Part shown: piece by piece, positions 51,493 through 61,099 of the stretch
Layout of the letters: each line of letters starts with the position of its first letter
How positions within the stretch are numbered: position 1 is the first letter of the stretch
Source of the DNA: JANNSX01 sp041397825
GTDB taxonomy: Bacteria; Pseudomonadota; Alphaproteobacteria; Rhizobiales; Hyphomicrobiaceae
Length of the DNA: 64,000 bases
Assembly (NCBI GenBank): GCA_041397825.1
Contig: JAWKVX010000003.1
Span: 124,001-188,000, forward strand
Reading direction: 5' to 3'
The notes under the pieces: model-generated
Told to the model about the DNA's origin: nothing
Databases searched by the model: none
The model's input: the letters and a program-made list of their open reading frames with translations, nothing else
Made by a program: the position numbers and the translations under genes

Positions 51493-53082
51493 ATGACGGC
51501 CAAATCCACAGCATCCGGCAGGGAGCGCGGCAAGCAGGTCGCAGCGGAAGCCGGCAAGGTTCTGATTTTCGACACGACGTTGCGTGACGGTGAGCAATGC
51601 CCCGGCGCGACGATGACGCACGAGGAGAAGCTTGAGATCGCAGACCTCCTCGATGAGATGGGAGTCGATATCATCGAAGCCGGCTTTCCCATCGCCTCGG
51701 ATGGCGACTTCGAAGCGGTTGCAGCCATCGCCAAACGCATCCGCAACGCGACCGTTGCCGGGCTCGCCCGTGCCGTCGACAAGGATATCGACCGAGCCGG
51801 TGAGGCCGTGCGGCAAGCCCGTAGGCCGCGCATCCACACCTTCGTCTCGACCTCGCCGATCCATCTGGCTCATCAGATGCGTAAGGACGAGAGCGAGGTG
51901 CTCGAGATCATTCGTGCCACCGTGACCAGGGCGCGCAATCTCGTCGAGGATGTCGAGTGGTCTGCCATGGACGCGACCCGGACGCCGATCGACTATCTCT
52001 GCCGATGTGTGGACGCCGCCATCAAATCCGGCGCCACCACGATCAATCTTCCAGACACCGTCGGCTATGCGACACCGAACGAGTATCGCGACATGTTCCG
52101 GGCGGTTCGCGAGCGCGTGCCGGGCAGCGACAAGGCGATCTTCTCCGTTCACTGCCACAATGACTTGGGACTTGCCGTCGCCAACTCTCTGGCCGGCGTC
52201 GAGGGTGGCGCGCGCCAGGTCGAATGCACAATCAATGGACTTGGCGAGCGAGCGGGCAATGCGGCGCTGGAGGAGGTCGTGATGGCCATCCGTACGCGCC
52301 GCGACGTACTGCCCTACGAGACGGGAATAGAGACGACGCTGCTCAACCGGGCCTCTCGTCTGGTCTCGGCGGTCACGTCCTTTCCGGTGCAGTTCAACAA
52401 GGCGATTGTCGGCCGGAATGCGTTCGCCCATGAAAGCGGCATTCACCAGGACGGCATGCTGAAGAATGCGCAGACCTACGAGATCATGACTCCGGAGAGC
52501 GTCGGCGTCGGCAAGACCTCGCTGGTGATGGGCAAGCACTCAGGCCGCAATGCGTTCCGCACCAAGTTGAAGGAGCTCGGCTATGAGCTCGCCGACAACC
52601 AGTTCGAGGATGCCTTCAACCGGTTCAAAGCGCTCGCCGATCGTAAGAAGCACGTCTACGACGAGGACATCGAGGCCCTGGTCGACGAGGAGATCTCGAC
52701 GTCGGCGGACGCTGTGAAGGTCGTTGCGCTCACCGTCATCGCCGGCACCATGGGGCCGCAATCGGCCACACTGACACTCGATATCGAGGGCGGCCATCGG
52801 ACCGTGCAGGCCACGGGCAATGGCCCAGTCGATGCCACCTTCAACGCCATCAAGATGATGATTCCGCACGAGGCCAAGCTCGCCCTCTATCAGGTACATG
52901 CCGTCACCGAGGGGACGGACGCTCAGGCGGAGGTCTCGGTCAGGCTCGAGGAGGAAGGTCGAAGCGCCACCTCAAAGGCTGCCGATCCTGATACGCTGGT
53001 GGCGTCGGCCAAGGCCTATATCAGTGGGTTGAACAAGTTGGTAACCATGCGCAAACGCGCATCGCGGATGGCCGCGATATGA
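51493..53082 (+). CDS. leuA: 2-isopropylmalate synthase
   Basis: This 529-residue enzyme condenses acetyl-CoA with 2-ketoisovalerate, the first step of leucine synthesis. It has the TIM-barrel start FDTTLRDGEQCPGATM, the metal motif HCHNDLGLAVAN and CTINGLGERAGNAALEE. The C-terminal regulatory domain (about residues 390-520) binds leucine for feedback inhibition. Upstream leader elements suggest an additional RNA-level control by leucine. A terminator follows the stop. Confidence 0.97.
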   Translation: MTAKSTASGRERGKQVAAEAGKVLIFDTTLRDGEQCPGATMTHEEKLEIADLLDEMGVDIIEAGFPIASDGDFEAVAAIAKRIRNATVAGLARAVDKDIDRAGEAVRQARRPRIHTFVSTSPIHLAHQMRKDESEVLEIIRATVTRARNLVEDVEWSAMDATRTPIDYLCRCVDAAIKSGATTINLPDTVGYATPNEYRDMFRAVRERVPGSDKAIFSVHCHNDLGLAVANSLAGVEGGARQVECTINGLGERAGNAALEEVVMAIRTRRDVLPYETGIETTLLNRASRLVSAVTSFPVQFNKAIVGRNAFAHESGIHQDGMLKNAQTYEIMTPESVGVGKTSLVMGKHSGRNAFRTKLKELGYELADNQFEDAFNRFKALADRKKHVYDEDIEALVDEEISTSADAVKVVALTVIAGTMGPQSATLTLDIEGGHRTVQATGNGPVDATFNAIKMMIPHEAKLALYQVHAVTEGTDAQAEVSVRLEEEGRSATSKAADPDTLVASAKAYISGLNKLVTMRKRASRMAAI

Positions 53083-53088
53083 CAGCGA

Positions 53089-53114
53089 CGGAGCGGGCTT
53101 TCGGGCCCGCTCCG
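53089..53114 (+). terminator. leuA terminator hairpin
   Basis: Ten-base perfect arms (CGGAGCGGGC / GCCCGCTCCG) with a six-base loop, seven bases after the leuA stop. No U tract. Confidence 0.7.
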
Positions 53115-53292
53115 GACGTGGCGGACCGGGCGAGGCGGTCCGAGAGGGCGCACGAGCAAACTTCGTAAACAGCGGGCAACGCGGCCGGACTGGGCGCGAG
53201 GCGGTGTCATGCGTCGCATGGCATGCTTCTTGCGCCGGTTTGGGCCAAAGGTGCCCGCTTGTGCTTAGACGGGGCTCGAGGGTGCGGGACGG

Positions 53293-54327
53293 ATGCTGAA
53301 CAACCTACTGGGTGCGATCGGCGAGGACATCGCCATCGATCTCGGCACGGCAAACACGCTGATCTACGTTCCGGGACGGGGCGTGGTTCTCGATGAGCCA
53401 TCCGTCATCGCCATCCGGGGCACCAATGGCCAACGTAGCGTGATCGCCGTCGGCGCCCGTGCCAAGCTGATGTTGGGCCGGACCCCCGAAGGCGTCGAAG
53501 CGATCCGGCCGATGCGGGACGGCGTCATCAGCGACTTTGTCGCAGCCGAAGAGATGGTCCGCCACTTCATCCAGAGGGCAAAGCGGAGAATCGGTGTCTT
53601 GAGGCCGCGGGTCATTGTCTGCGTGCCGGCAAGCTCGACCCCGGTGGAGCGCCGCGCCATCTACGAATCGACCCTCGCGGCGGGCGCCCGCCGCGTCATG
53701 ATGATCGAGGAGCCGGTGGCGGCCGCGCTCGGTGCCAGGCTACCGATCGGTGAGCCGACGGGCTCGATGGTCGTCGACATCGGCGGCGGCACGACCGACA
53801 TCGCCGTCCTGGCTTCCGGCGGCATCGTCAAGGCGCTGTCGGTCAGATGTGCGGGCAATGCCATGGACGAGGCGGTGATGCGCTACGTCCGGCGTGTGCA
53901 CAGCCTGCTGATCGGCGAGGCAAACGCCGAGCGTATCAAAATCGAGGCTGGAACGGCTTCTATGACCAACGGCAAGGCGGTCGATGTCGTCATTCGAGGG
54001 CGCGACCTCAAGAACGGCTTTCCCACTGAGGTGACGCTGCGCCCGGCGGACGTCGCGGAGGCGCTATCGACACCAATCGATACCATTGCCGACGCCATTC
54101 AACGTACTCTGGAGCAGATCCCGCCGGAACTCGCGGCCGATGTCTCGGATCGGGGCGTCTGCCTGACGGGCGGCGGCGCCATGTTGCACAACCTGGACAT
54201 CGAATTGGCGCAGCGCACCGGTGTCGAGTTTTTCATGGCCGACAACCCGCAGCAATCCGTCATCAACGGTTGCGGGCTCGTGCTCACCAGTCAACAGGGG
54301 TACGAGAGTTTCCTCATAAGACCTTGA
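53293..54327 (+). CDS. mreB: Rod-shape-determining actin homologue MreB
   Basis: This 344-residue actin-family protein has the phosphate-1 motif AIDLGTANTLIYV and the phosphate-2 motif VVDIGGGTTDIAVL. The adenosine-site LTGGGAMLHNLD is also present. It forms membrane-associated filaments that direct lateral wall synthesis. It heads the mreBCD-mrdA-rodA cluster. Upstream (53160-53290) is non-coding and should hold the promoter. Confidence 0.96.
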   Translation: MLNNLLGAIGEDIAIDLGTANTLIYVPGRGVVLDEPSVIAIRGTNGQRSVIAVGARAKLMLGRTPEGVEAIRPMRDGVISDFVAAEEMVRHFIQRAKRRIGVLRPRVIVCVPASSTPVERRAIYESTLAAGARRVMMIEEPVAAALGARLPIGEPTGSMVVDIGGGTTDIAVLASGGIVKALSVRCAGNAMDEAVMRYVRRVHSLLIGEANAERIKIEAGTASMTNGKAVDVVIRGRDLKNGFPTEVTLRPADVAEALSTPIDTIADAIQRTLEQIPPELAADVSDRGVCLTGGGAMLHNLDIELAQRTGVEFFMADNPQQSVINGCGLVLTSQQGYESFLIRP

Positions 54328-54430
54328 AGAAACGTGATAAGATTATCCGGAGTCAGGTTGGGGCATTGCACGCAGATGGTGGTGTTGTCGGCAAGTGGCC
54401 AGTCGAGTGATGTCGTGAGCGTGGGACCCA

Positions 54431-55324
54431 ATGCCTGATCTCGGGCACGACACATATTCCCGACAGCGCGTCGATCGCCCTGTCTATCGGCCGCAGTCGG
54501 CCGTGCGCGTCCGCTCCGTCGGCGTCATGATCACCATGCTCGCGGCTCTCGCTCTCTTGGCTCTGGGCCGTGCGGAGAACGGCTGGCTGACTTGGATCAG
54601 GGCGGAGTTGACGGAGGCGGTCGAGCCTGCCCTGGGCCTGCTGCGACTGCCGGTCGACGGTGCTCGCGCCCTTGCGAATGCGACCTCGAGCGAGAGCGAG
54701 CTCCTGAAACAGAATTTGGAGCTCAAGCGCGAGCTCAGTGAGCTCAGGCAGTGGCGTTTGCGGGCCGAGGAGCTCGAGAGTCAGGTGTCCGAGCTTCGTC
54801 GCATCGTCGGCGGCGTCCCCGACCGCAAAGTCGGCATTGTCACCGGGCGGGTTTTCATCGAGGCCCGCAATGCCTTCTCCAACAGTGCCGTCATCGACCT
54901 CGGCACGAAGAGCTCCGTCAAGACCGGCTACGCGGCCGTGAGCGGTGATGGACTTGTCGGTGCCGTCGTCGAGGTCGCCGAGAACTCATCGAGAGTCCTC
55001 TTGCTGACTGATCGCCGAAGCCGGATTCCCGTGTTCATTGGCAAGCGCCGCCTGCGCGGCATCCTCGCCGGCAACGGCAGCGAGACGCCGACGCTCGAAT
55101 TGGCAACGGCGGCGTTTGCCGTCGAGACTGGCGAGCTCGTGACAACCTCGGGTGAGGATGGGGTGTTTCCGCGCGGCATTCCCGTCGGTTTCGTCGAGGT
55201 CTCCAATGGCTCGAGCCGCGTCCGGCTGGCCGCCGCGCTCGATCGCCTCGACTATGTCAGCCTGCTGCTCTCTCAATCCCCTATGAGCAGTCTGGCGGCC
55301 GGCGATGCCGTCTCCAATCAGTAG
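54431..55324 (+). CDS. mreC: Rod-shape-determining protein MreC
   Basis: This 297-residue bitopic protein has a cytoplasmic N terminus, a membrane helix near residues 35-55 (VMITMLAALALLALG) and a coiled coil near 75-118 rich in Glu/Leu/Arg. The two six-stranded beta domains of MreC follow. It links MreB to PBP2 in the periplasm. Its end overlaps or abuts the mreD-like gene. Confidence 0.93.
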   Translation: MPDLGHDTYSRQRVDRPVYRPQSAVRVRSVGVMITMLAALALLALGRAENGWLTWIRAELTEAVEPALGLLRLPVDGARALANATSSESELLKQNLELKRELSELRQWRLRAEELESQVSELRRIVGGVPDRKVGIVTGRVFIEARNAFSNSAVIDLGTKSSVKTGYAAVSGDGLVGAVVEVAENSSRVLLLTDRRSRIPVFIGKRRLRGILAGNGSETPTLELATAAFAVETGELVTTSGEDGVFPRGIPVGFVEVSNGSSRVRLAAALDRLDYVSLLLSQSPMSSLAAGDAVSNQ

Positions 55325-55337
55325 GCGATGGCTGGTC

Positions 55338-55910
55338 ATGGGGAAACGCGGTCGATCATTCCATCAGTCCAGACGATCTGACGCATTCTTGCGACAGTCG
55401 GGAGCCGTCTCGTCGGTCTTGCTGGTGCCAATCCTCGCCGTGGGGCTCAATCTTCCCTGGCCATTGGCCTCCGACGTAAACGTCGCACTGCCATATCTCG
55501 TGCTGCCTGTCGTGCACAGGACGACCTTTCGTGCGCCACGGCTGCTGCCCGCCTCGTACCTGTTCGCGATCGGCCTGCTGGCCGACCTCGTAGCCGAGAC
55601 CCCACTCGGGTTCTGGACGCTGATGCTGCTGGTGACGCGAGCGGTCGGACAGGCGATGCCGATCGTGCTCCATTGCGCCCGGACAAGCGTGCCTGGCGCG
55701 CTTGTCTCCGTGCCGGTCTACGCCTTGCTTGCGCTATCGTTGGCATTGACGATCCCCTACGCATTCGCCTTGTCCTGGCCCGAGCCGGCACCCCGCATCG
55801 CCGGTATCGGCCTTGGAGCCGTCTTCGAGGTGGCGGTTGTGCTCGCCAGTCCGCTCTGGTCCGCGATCGGCTCGGCTGGCCGGCGAGCTAGACTTCTGGT
55901 CCCACGCTGA
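55338..55910 (+). CDS. mreD: MreD-like membrane protein
   Basis: This 190-residue, five- or six-helix membrane protein lies in the expected mreD position between mreC and mrdA. Sequence conservation is weak, as usual for MreD; FAIGLLADLVAETPLGFWTL is the most typical segment. ATG 55338 is used, while ATG 55305 would overlap mreC by 20 bases. Its stop is at the first base of the mrdA ATG. Confidence 0.82.
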   Translation: MGKRGRSFHQSRRSDAFLRQSGAVSSVLLVPILAVGLNLPWPLASDVNVALPYLVLPVVHRTTFRAPRLLPASYLFAIGLLADLVAETPLGFWTLMLLVTRAVGQAMPIVLHCARTSVPGALVSVPVYALLALSLALTIPYAFALSWPEPAPRIAGIGLGAVFEVAVVLASPLWSAIGSAGRRARLLVPR

Positions 55911-57775
55911 TGTTCGAGATGGAGACAGCCGAGGCGCGGTTGACGCGCCGTATGACACGGCGGGCCATGCTGATCGGTGGGGCGCAAGCGGGCGTCTTGG
56001 GTTTCCTCGCCCTCAAGCTCTATGACGTTCAGGTCGTCTATGGCCGACGGTATGCTCTGCTGGCGGACGAGAACCGGATCGATGTTCAACTTCTGCCGGC
56101 GCGGCGTGGCGAGATCCGCGATCGCAATGGAGTCGTTCTGGCGGAATCGCGTGAGGATCTCCGCGTCACCATCGTGCCGGCAACCGCCGGCAGGATCGAG
56201 GTGACACTCGATCGCCTGCGCAAGCTCATCGACATTACCGATCAGGAGCGTGAAGAGATTCTGGCGCTGGCCGGCAAGGTCGGCCGCTTTCAGCCGATTG
56301 TCGTCCGGCGGGGTCTCAATTGGGAGACGTTCGCTCATATCAATGTCCAGCTGCCACAGTTGCCCGGTGTCGAGACCAGCATTGGCTGGCGTCGGGCCTA
56401 TTGGCGAGGTAGCGACGTGGGACATATCGTCGGCTATGTCGGCCGGGCAGACAGACGCGAGATCGCCGATGCACCCGTACGACGGCTGCCAGACCAGAGA
56501 GTCGGCAAGAGCGGGCTCGAGCTCGGCATGGAATCCGAGCTCGCCGGCAGCCCTGGCGTGATCCGCCGCGAGGTGGACGCTCGTGGCCGGGTCGTCAGGG
56601 AGCTGGCCCGCGAAGCTCCGAGAGCCGGCCGGGATCTCGTTCTGACGATCGATTCGACATTGCAGGGCAAGGTACTCGAGCGCTTGCGGAAAGTCGGGCT
56701 GGGTGCGGTGGTTGCACTCGACGCGACGTCCGGCGATGTGCTGACGATGGCCTCGACGCCAACCTTCGATACCCAAAGGCTTGCCGAGGGCATCTCCGCC
56801 GATGAATGGCGGGAGCTTGTCAACGAACCGGGCCATCCGCTCGCATCCAAGGCGACGCGCGGCGAATATCCCCCCGCCTCCACCTTCAAGCTGGTGACGG
56901 CACTTGCCGGGCTCGAGGCCAGGGTTGTGGATCCGACGACGGTGATCACCTGCCGGGGGAGCATCGAGCATGGCGGACATCGGTTCGGCTGCTGGGCCTC
57001 GGGCGGACATGGCCCCGTCCGGCTCCATGAGGCGCTGAAGCACTCCTGCGACGTCTATTTCTATACGGTTGCGCGCAAGCTCGGCATCAACCGGCTGGCA
57101 GAGATGTCGCACCAACTGGGACTCGGACAGACCTATCCGTGCGGCCTGGCCGACCTGCGCCCCGGTCTCGTGCCCGATCCACTGTGGAAGCTCGCGCTCA
57201 AGAACAAGCCCTGGTACGGCGGCGAGACGCTTCTCGCCGGCATCGGTCAGGGATTTGTCCTGGCAACGCCGTTGCAGCTCGCCGTCATGACCGCGCGCGT
57301 AGCCACGGGGCGGGAGGTGGTGCCGAGGCTCGTCAAGGCGGACCCGATGGCCTTGGCTCGCCCGAGGCTGATGCCAGTCAAAGCGGCTTGGCTCAAGGCG
57401 ATCCGAAGGGGTCTCGAGGGGGTGGTCAACGAACCGGGCGGCACGGCCAATGGGGCCGCGCTGATGGGCGTCTCGGCTAGACTGGCGGGCAAGACGGGAA
57501 CCGCCCAAGTGGCTCGTCTCGGGAGCTACTCAGGTGCCGACGAGCCTCCGGGCAACCTTCGCGATCACTCGCTCTTCGTCGGCTATGCACCGGCAGAAGC
57601 ACCGCGCTTCGCGGTTGCCGCGGTCGTCGAGCATGGTGGTGCGGGCTCCAAGACGGCGGCGCCCCTGGTCCGCGATGTGATGCGCGATCTGTTCGTGCAA
57701 TTCGTGCCGGAGCTCGTGGCCCAGCCGGTGCTTATGGACCCTAGCCCGTCGACCGATCAGAGCCGGGGTGGTTGA
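55910..57775 (+). CDS. mrdA: Penicillin-binding protein 2 (MrdA)
   Basis: This 621-residue class B peptidoglycan transpeptidase has one N-terminal membrane anchor (MLIGGAQAGVLGFLALKLYD) and a pedestal with RRGEIRDRNGVVLAES. The catalytic motifs are STFK at S324, SCD at S379 and KTGT at K528. It cross-links wall peptides in the elongasome. One-base overlap with mreD and a three-base gap to rodA show a tight operon. Confidence 0.96.
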   Translation: MFEMETAEARLTRRMTRRAMLIGGAQAGVLGFLALKLYDVQVVYGRRYALLADENRIDVQLLPARRGEIRDRNGVVLAESREDLRVTIVPATAGRIEVTLDRLRKLIDITDQEREEILALAGKVGRFQPIVVRRGLNWETFAHINVQLPQLPGVETSIGWRRAYWRGSDVGHIVGYVGRADRREIADAPVRRLPDQRVGKSGLELGMESELAGSPGVIRREVDARGRVVRELAREAPRAGRDLVLTIDSTLQGKVLERLRKVGLGAVVALDATSGDVLTMASTPTFDTQRLAEGISADEWRELVNEPGHPLASKATRGEYPPASTFKLVTALAGLEARVVDPTTVITCRGSIEHGGHRFGCWASGGHGPVRLHEALKHSCDVYFYTVARKLGINRLAEMSHQLGLGQTYPCGLADLRPGLVPDPLWKLALKNKPWYGGETLLAGIGQGFVLATPLQLAVMTARVATGREVVPRLVKADPMALARPRLMPVKAAWLKAIRRGLEGVVNEPGGTANGAALMGVSARLAGKTGTAQVARLGSYSGADEPPGNLRDHSLFVGYAPAEAPRFAVAAVVEHGGAGSKTAAPLVRDVMRDLFVQFVPELVAQPVLMDPSPSTDQSRGG

Positions 57776-57778
57776 GCG

Positions 57779-58951
57779 ATGTCCCTAAGATTCATCCAGG
57801 ATCGCTCCGCATTTCACCGCACCAGTGCGATCGGACGGCTCTTGGCCGGCGGCATCCAGCTACCCGTGATCGCCGTCTTGCTCGGCGGCGTTGGCGTGCT
57901 TGCACTTTACTCGGTCGTCGGCGGCTCGATGGAGCCCTATGCCACCAGTCACCTCGTGCGGCTTTTGGCTGGCATCGGCCTGCTGCTCCTGTCGGCACTC
58001 TTGCCCGCCCGCTTCTGGCTTCTGGCGTCCGTGCCGCTCTACGTCCTGTCTTTGATGGCCCTGGCAGCCGTGCCGGTGCTTGGCGTCACCATCTCCGGCG
58101 CGCAACGCTGGCTCGACCTCGGTATCCTCACGTTGCAGCCGGCGGAGCTCATGAAGCTCTCGCTCGTGCTTGTGCTGGCGTATTCCTATCAACGGTTGCC
58201 GCCGCACGTGGTTTCGCGACCGCTCGCCGTGCTCCTTGCTCTGACTTTGACCTTAGTGCCTGCGGTCTTGGTGCTCGAGCAGCCGGATCTTGGCACGGCG
58301 ATGCTGATCGGCGCGTGCGGACTGACGCTCATGTTCGCCGCTGGCGTCAACGGCCTCTATTTCGTGGCCGGCGCGTTGACCGTCGGCATCCTGGCGCCGG
58401 TGATCTGGAGCGGGCTTCACGACTACCAGCGCGAGCGCATTCTCGTGTTCCTTGATCCCGAGCGCGATCTGCTCGGCGCGGGATACCAGGTCTTTCAGTC
58501 GCGCATTGCGCTGGCCGCCGGCGGGTTGTCGGGTAAGGGATTTCTGCAGGGAACCCAAACGCAGCTCGACTTCGTGCCCGAGAATCACACGGATTTCGTG
58601 CTGTCGTTGATCGGTGAGGAGCACGGCTTCATCGGCACCGCCGGCGTTCTCGGGCTCTTCGCCGCCTTGATGCTGACGCTGATACTCTCAATCTGGCGGA
58701 CCCGCGGCCGGTTCCAGCGTCTCGTCGTCACGGGCGTCTCGGTCCTCTTCTTCTTACACGTGTCCGTCAATGTCGCGATGGTGATGGGTTTGTTGCCTGT
58801 GGTGGGCGTGCCATTGCCGCTGATTTCCTTTGGTGGCTCGTCGCTACTGACGGCTCTGGCGGCCCTTGGTGTCGCGATGAGCATGCAAGCAGACGGGGCT
58901 GCCGATCTCGCTCCAAACCGGCGGGCGAGCTGGCGGTTGTCGCGGGGCTGA
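57779..58951 (+). CDS. rodA: Rod-shape-determining glycosyltransferase RodA
   Basis: This 390-residue SEDS-family peptidoglycan polymerase has about ten helices. GAQRWLDLGILTLQPAELMKLSLV contains the conserved WLDLG/QPAE motif, split here around residue 110. VLEQPDLGTA and ENHTDFVLSLIGEEHGFIG hold the catalytic Asp region and the conserved C-terminal loop. It works with PBP2 encoded just upstream. Confidence 0.96.
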   Translation: MSLRFIQDRSAFHRTSAIGRLLAGGIQLPVIAVLLGGVGVLALYSVVGGSMEPYATSHLVRLLAGIGLLLLSALLPARFWLLASVPLYVLSLMALAAVPVLGVTISGAQRWLDLGILTLQPAELMKLSLVLVLAYSYQRLPPHVVSRPLAVLLALTLTLVPAVLVLEQPDLGTAMLIGACGLTLMFAAGVNGLYFVAGALTVGILAPVIWSGLHDYQRERILVFLDPERDLLGAGYQVFQSRIALAAGGLSGKGFLQGTQTQLDFVPENHTDFVLSLIGEEHGFIGTAGVLGLFAALMLTLILSIWRTRGRFQRLVVTGVSVLFFLHVSVNVAMVMGLLPVVGVPLPLISFGGSSLLTALAALGVAMSMQADGAADLAPNRRASWRLSRG

Positions 58952-59341
58952 CCGACGCGACGCGGCCCACGAATCGAAGTGTTGCACAATCGACATGATT
59001 CGCTTCGGCGCAGCCGCGGTCGCGACCCCACGTCGCGATCAGAAACAACCTTCTCCCGGCTTTGGCGCAAGGTTTCCCCCAGAGGCACCTTGCTGCACTT
59101 GACCAAGGAAAAGGGCCTATTTCCTAAGGTGTTGCAGCGCTCGGGAATCCACTCTCCATCCTGTGTTTTCTTGTTGCAATGTGGAGAATCATCGAGGCCG
59201 CGACGAATACGGTTCACCTGCCGCGAACCGATGCTATGTTCCCGCCCGTCACGCAAGTGACCGCCGCCGAGTCGAGGGCTTAGAGGGCTTGTGGCCCGGG
59301 GGCTGGAAAGTGAAGTTGCAACGGTAATGCGGGGGACGCAG
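58952..59341. other. Non-coding interval before the cold-shock-domain gene
   Basis: No gene is supported. A short inverted repeat AGGAAA / TTTCCT surrounds 59107-59126 and the part 59150-59200 is AT-richer. A long 5' UTR for the cold-shock-type gene would fit, but no known RNA motif is recognised. Confidence 0.4.
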
Positions 59342-59941
59342 ATGGCGAAGTTTCCGCCAGACCTCTCTGACAATGGTTTGGATGCCAATCTCGATCGCGC
59401 GACAGCGGCAGACTCAATGCCCGTCGATGTCTACGAGGTGGTTGGTGCAATAAAGTGGTTCGATGCCTCGAAGGGCTATGGGTTCATCATTCCGGACGGC
59501 GGCGGCGAGGATATTCTCCTCCATGTGACCTGCCTCAGAGCCGGCGGCTTCCAAACGGCCTACGAAGGCGCCAGGGTGATCTGCCAGGTGCTCAGGCGTC
59601 CGCGTGGGCTACAGGCCTTCCGGATCGTGGAGATGGATGAGAGCACCGCCATCCATCCGGCTTCGCTCGTTCAGCGCACGCACGTCACGGTCGAGCCCGA
59701 GAGCGACTATGAGCGGGCCATGGTCAAGTGGTTCAACCGCTTGCGCGGCTTCGGCTTCCTGACGCGCGGTGAGGGCACACCGGATATCTTCGTGCATATG
59801 GAGACGCTGCGGCGATATGGGTTTACGGAGCTTCGCCCCGGGCAGTATGTTATGGTTCGGTATGGAAATGGTGCGAAGGGGCTCATGGCCGCTGAGCTGC
59901 GGCCGGATGGGGCGCCGTCCCGTCTTCCGCCGCAGCACTAG
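59342..59941 (+). CDS. Tandem cold-shock-domain protein
   Basis: This 199-residue protein has two cold-shock OB folds. The first, VGAIKWFDASKGYGFIIPD, has DILLHVT as RNP2. The second, AMVKWFNRLRGFGFLTRGEG, has DIFVHMETLRR. An acidic linker of about 40 residues separates them. It should bind single-stranded RNA or DNA in the cytoplasm. GGGGA before ATG 59342 marks the start; the frame extends 17 codons upstream. The DUF192 gene follows by 31 bases. Confidence 0.92.
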   Translation: MAKFPPDLSDNGLDANLDRATAADSMPVDVYEVVGAIKWFDASKGYGFIIPDGGGEDILLHVTCLRAGGFQTAYEGARVICQVLRRPRGLQAFRIVEMDESTAIHPASLVQRTHVTVEPESDYERAMVKWFNRLRGFGFLTRGEGTPDIFVHMETLRRYGFTELRPGQYVMVRYGNGAKGLMAAELRPDGAPSRLPPQH

Positions 59942-59972
59942 CTGGCCGGTGCGGAGCGACTTGCGCGCGACC

Positions 59973-60455
59973 ATGGCGATCGAGCATGGAAGAAGGGCTG
60001 CCCTCGCAGCCCTTCTTGTCTTTCTGGTGAGCGGATTGTTGGGCGCGATGCCAGCCAGGGCGGATGAGGGCGGACGTGCAACCCTCGTCTTGGCGATCGG
60101 CGAGGCGCGGCATGAGCTTTCGGTGGAGCTGGCCGTCGACCCGGCGCAGAAGGCCAAGGGACTGATGTTCCGGCGCTCGCTCGGCGAGAATGAGGGCATG
60201 CTGTTCCTCTATGAGGCCCCCCAAGAAGTCACCATGTGGATGCGGAACACCTACCTTCCGCTGGACATGGTCTTTATCGCGAAGGATGGCCTCATAAGCC
60301 GGATAGCCGAGCGCACTGTTCCTTTCTCCGAGACGCGTATTGCCTCGGAGGAGCCGGTTCTCGCTGTTCTCGAGATCAACGGGGGACTGTCGGAGCGGCT
60401 TGGTCTGAAGCCGGGCGACAAGGTGCTCTACTCGGCGTTCGGGACGGCACCCTGA
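59973..60455 (+). CDS. DUF192-family exported protein
   Basis: This 160-residue protein has a signal peptide (ALLVFLVSGLLGAMPARA) and a DUF192 domain. The domain shows LAVDPAQKAKGLMFRRSLGENEGMLF split around residue 62, VTMWMRNTYLPLDMVFI and ILEINGG-type end AVLEINGGLSERLGLKPGD. The fold is a small beta barrel and the function is unknown. The pairing with a tandem cold-shock gene upstream is common in this class of bacteria. Confidence 0.9.
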   Translation: MAIEHGRRAALAALLVFLVSGLLGAMPARADEGGRATLVLAIGEARHELSVELAVDPAQKAKGLMFRRSLGENEGMLFLYEAPQEVTMWMRNTYLPLDMVFIAKDGLISRIAERTVPFSETRIASEEPVLAVLEINGGLSERLGLKPGDKVLYSAFGTAP

Positions 60456-60521
60456 GCCACAGATCCACCGATTGCCTTGACGGCCTGCGGCGGTCACGGC
60501 ACAAGGTCGTCTGGCCCGTTT

Positions 60522-60598
60522 CGGGGTATAGCTCAGCCTGGTAGAGCACCTGCTTTGGGAGCAGGGGGTCGCGTGTTCGAATCACGCTGCCCCGACCA
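60522..60598 (+). tRNA. tRNA-Pro (UGG)
   Basis: This 77-base cloverleaf has acceptor stem CGGGGTA / TGCCCCG, a D arm with AGCTCAGCCTGG, anticodon loop TTTGGGA with anticodon TGG and T loop TTCGAAT. CCA is encoded at 60596-60598. UGG reads most proline codons. Confidence 0.97.
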
Positions 60599-60656
60599 GG
60601 GCCAACTGCTGTCGCTCGGCAGCCTCGACAACCATCGACCACTGGAGCCGAACGCC

Positions 60657-60962
60657 ATGGTTGCCCGTATCTACAAACCGGCCAAGACGGCCATGCAGTC
60701 GGGTGTCGCGCAAGCCAAGGAATGGGTGCTCGAGCACGAACCGACCAAGCCGCGCTCTCTGGACCCGTTGATGGGCTGGACCTCGTCAGCCGAGACGGTT
60801 ACGCAGGTCACACTGCGTTTTGCGAGCAAGGAGGAGGCGGTGGCCTACGCCGAACGCGAGGGTCTCGCCTATACGGTCGTCGAGCCGGCGGTGAGACGGT
60901 CGCAGAAGAAGTCCTATGCCGAGAATTTCAAGTTCGGCCGCATTGGCCAATGGACACATTGA
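60657..60962 (+). CDS. NADH:ubiquinone oxidoreductase accessory subunit (NDUFS4-like)
   Basis: This 101-residue protein belongs to the ETC complex I subunit conserved-region family, the bacterial counterpart of mitochondrial NDUFS4. It has ARIYKPAKTAMQSG, PLMGWTSSAETVTQV and FASKEEAVAYAEREG, and ends FKFGRIGQWTH. It docks near the NADH module of complex I. It lies between two tRNA genes, a common alphaproteobacterial arrangement. Confidence 0.92.
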   Translation: MVARIYKPAKTAMQSGVAQAKEWVLEHEPTKPRSLDPLMGWTSSAETVTQVTLRFASKEEAVAYAEREGLAYTVVEPAVRRSQKKSYAENFKFGRIGQWTH

Positions 60963-60987
60963 GCTTGGTGCGCCGGCCGGCACGAAG

Positions 60988-61064
60988 GATCCCGTAGCTC
61001 AGTCGGATAGAGCATCTGCCTTCTAAGCAGAGGGTCGCAGGTTCGAATCCTGCCGGGATCGCCA
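60988..61064 (+). tRNA. tRNA-Arg (UCU)
   Basis: This 77-base cloverleaf has acceptor stem GATCCCG / CGGGATC, anticodon stem TCTGC / GCAGA with loop CTTCTAA (anticodon TCT), T loop TTCGAAT, discriminator G and encoded CCA (61062-61064). It reads AGA/AGG codons, which are rare in this genome. Confidence 0.97.
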
Positions 61065-61099
61065 ATCTCTTGCGGTCCGATCCGGATGCCACCGGTCCG

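Noticed and set aside
51367..52539. A 390-codon frame antisense to the leuA leader and leuA
   Set aside because: leuA is unambiguous on the plus strand. The antisense translation has no motif.
55757..57508. A 583-codon frame antisense to mrdA
   Set aside because: It mirrors PBP2, whose catalytic motifs are intact, and resembles no protein family.
60988..61064. tRNA-Arg as an integration site for a mobile element
   Set aside because: No integrase, no repeated tRNA 3' end and no change of gene type follow; the next features are a terminator and small native-looking genes.
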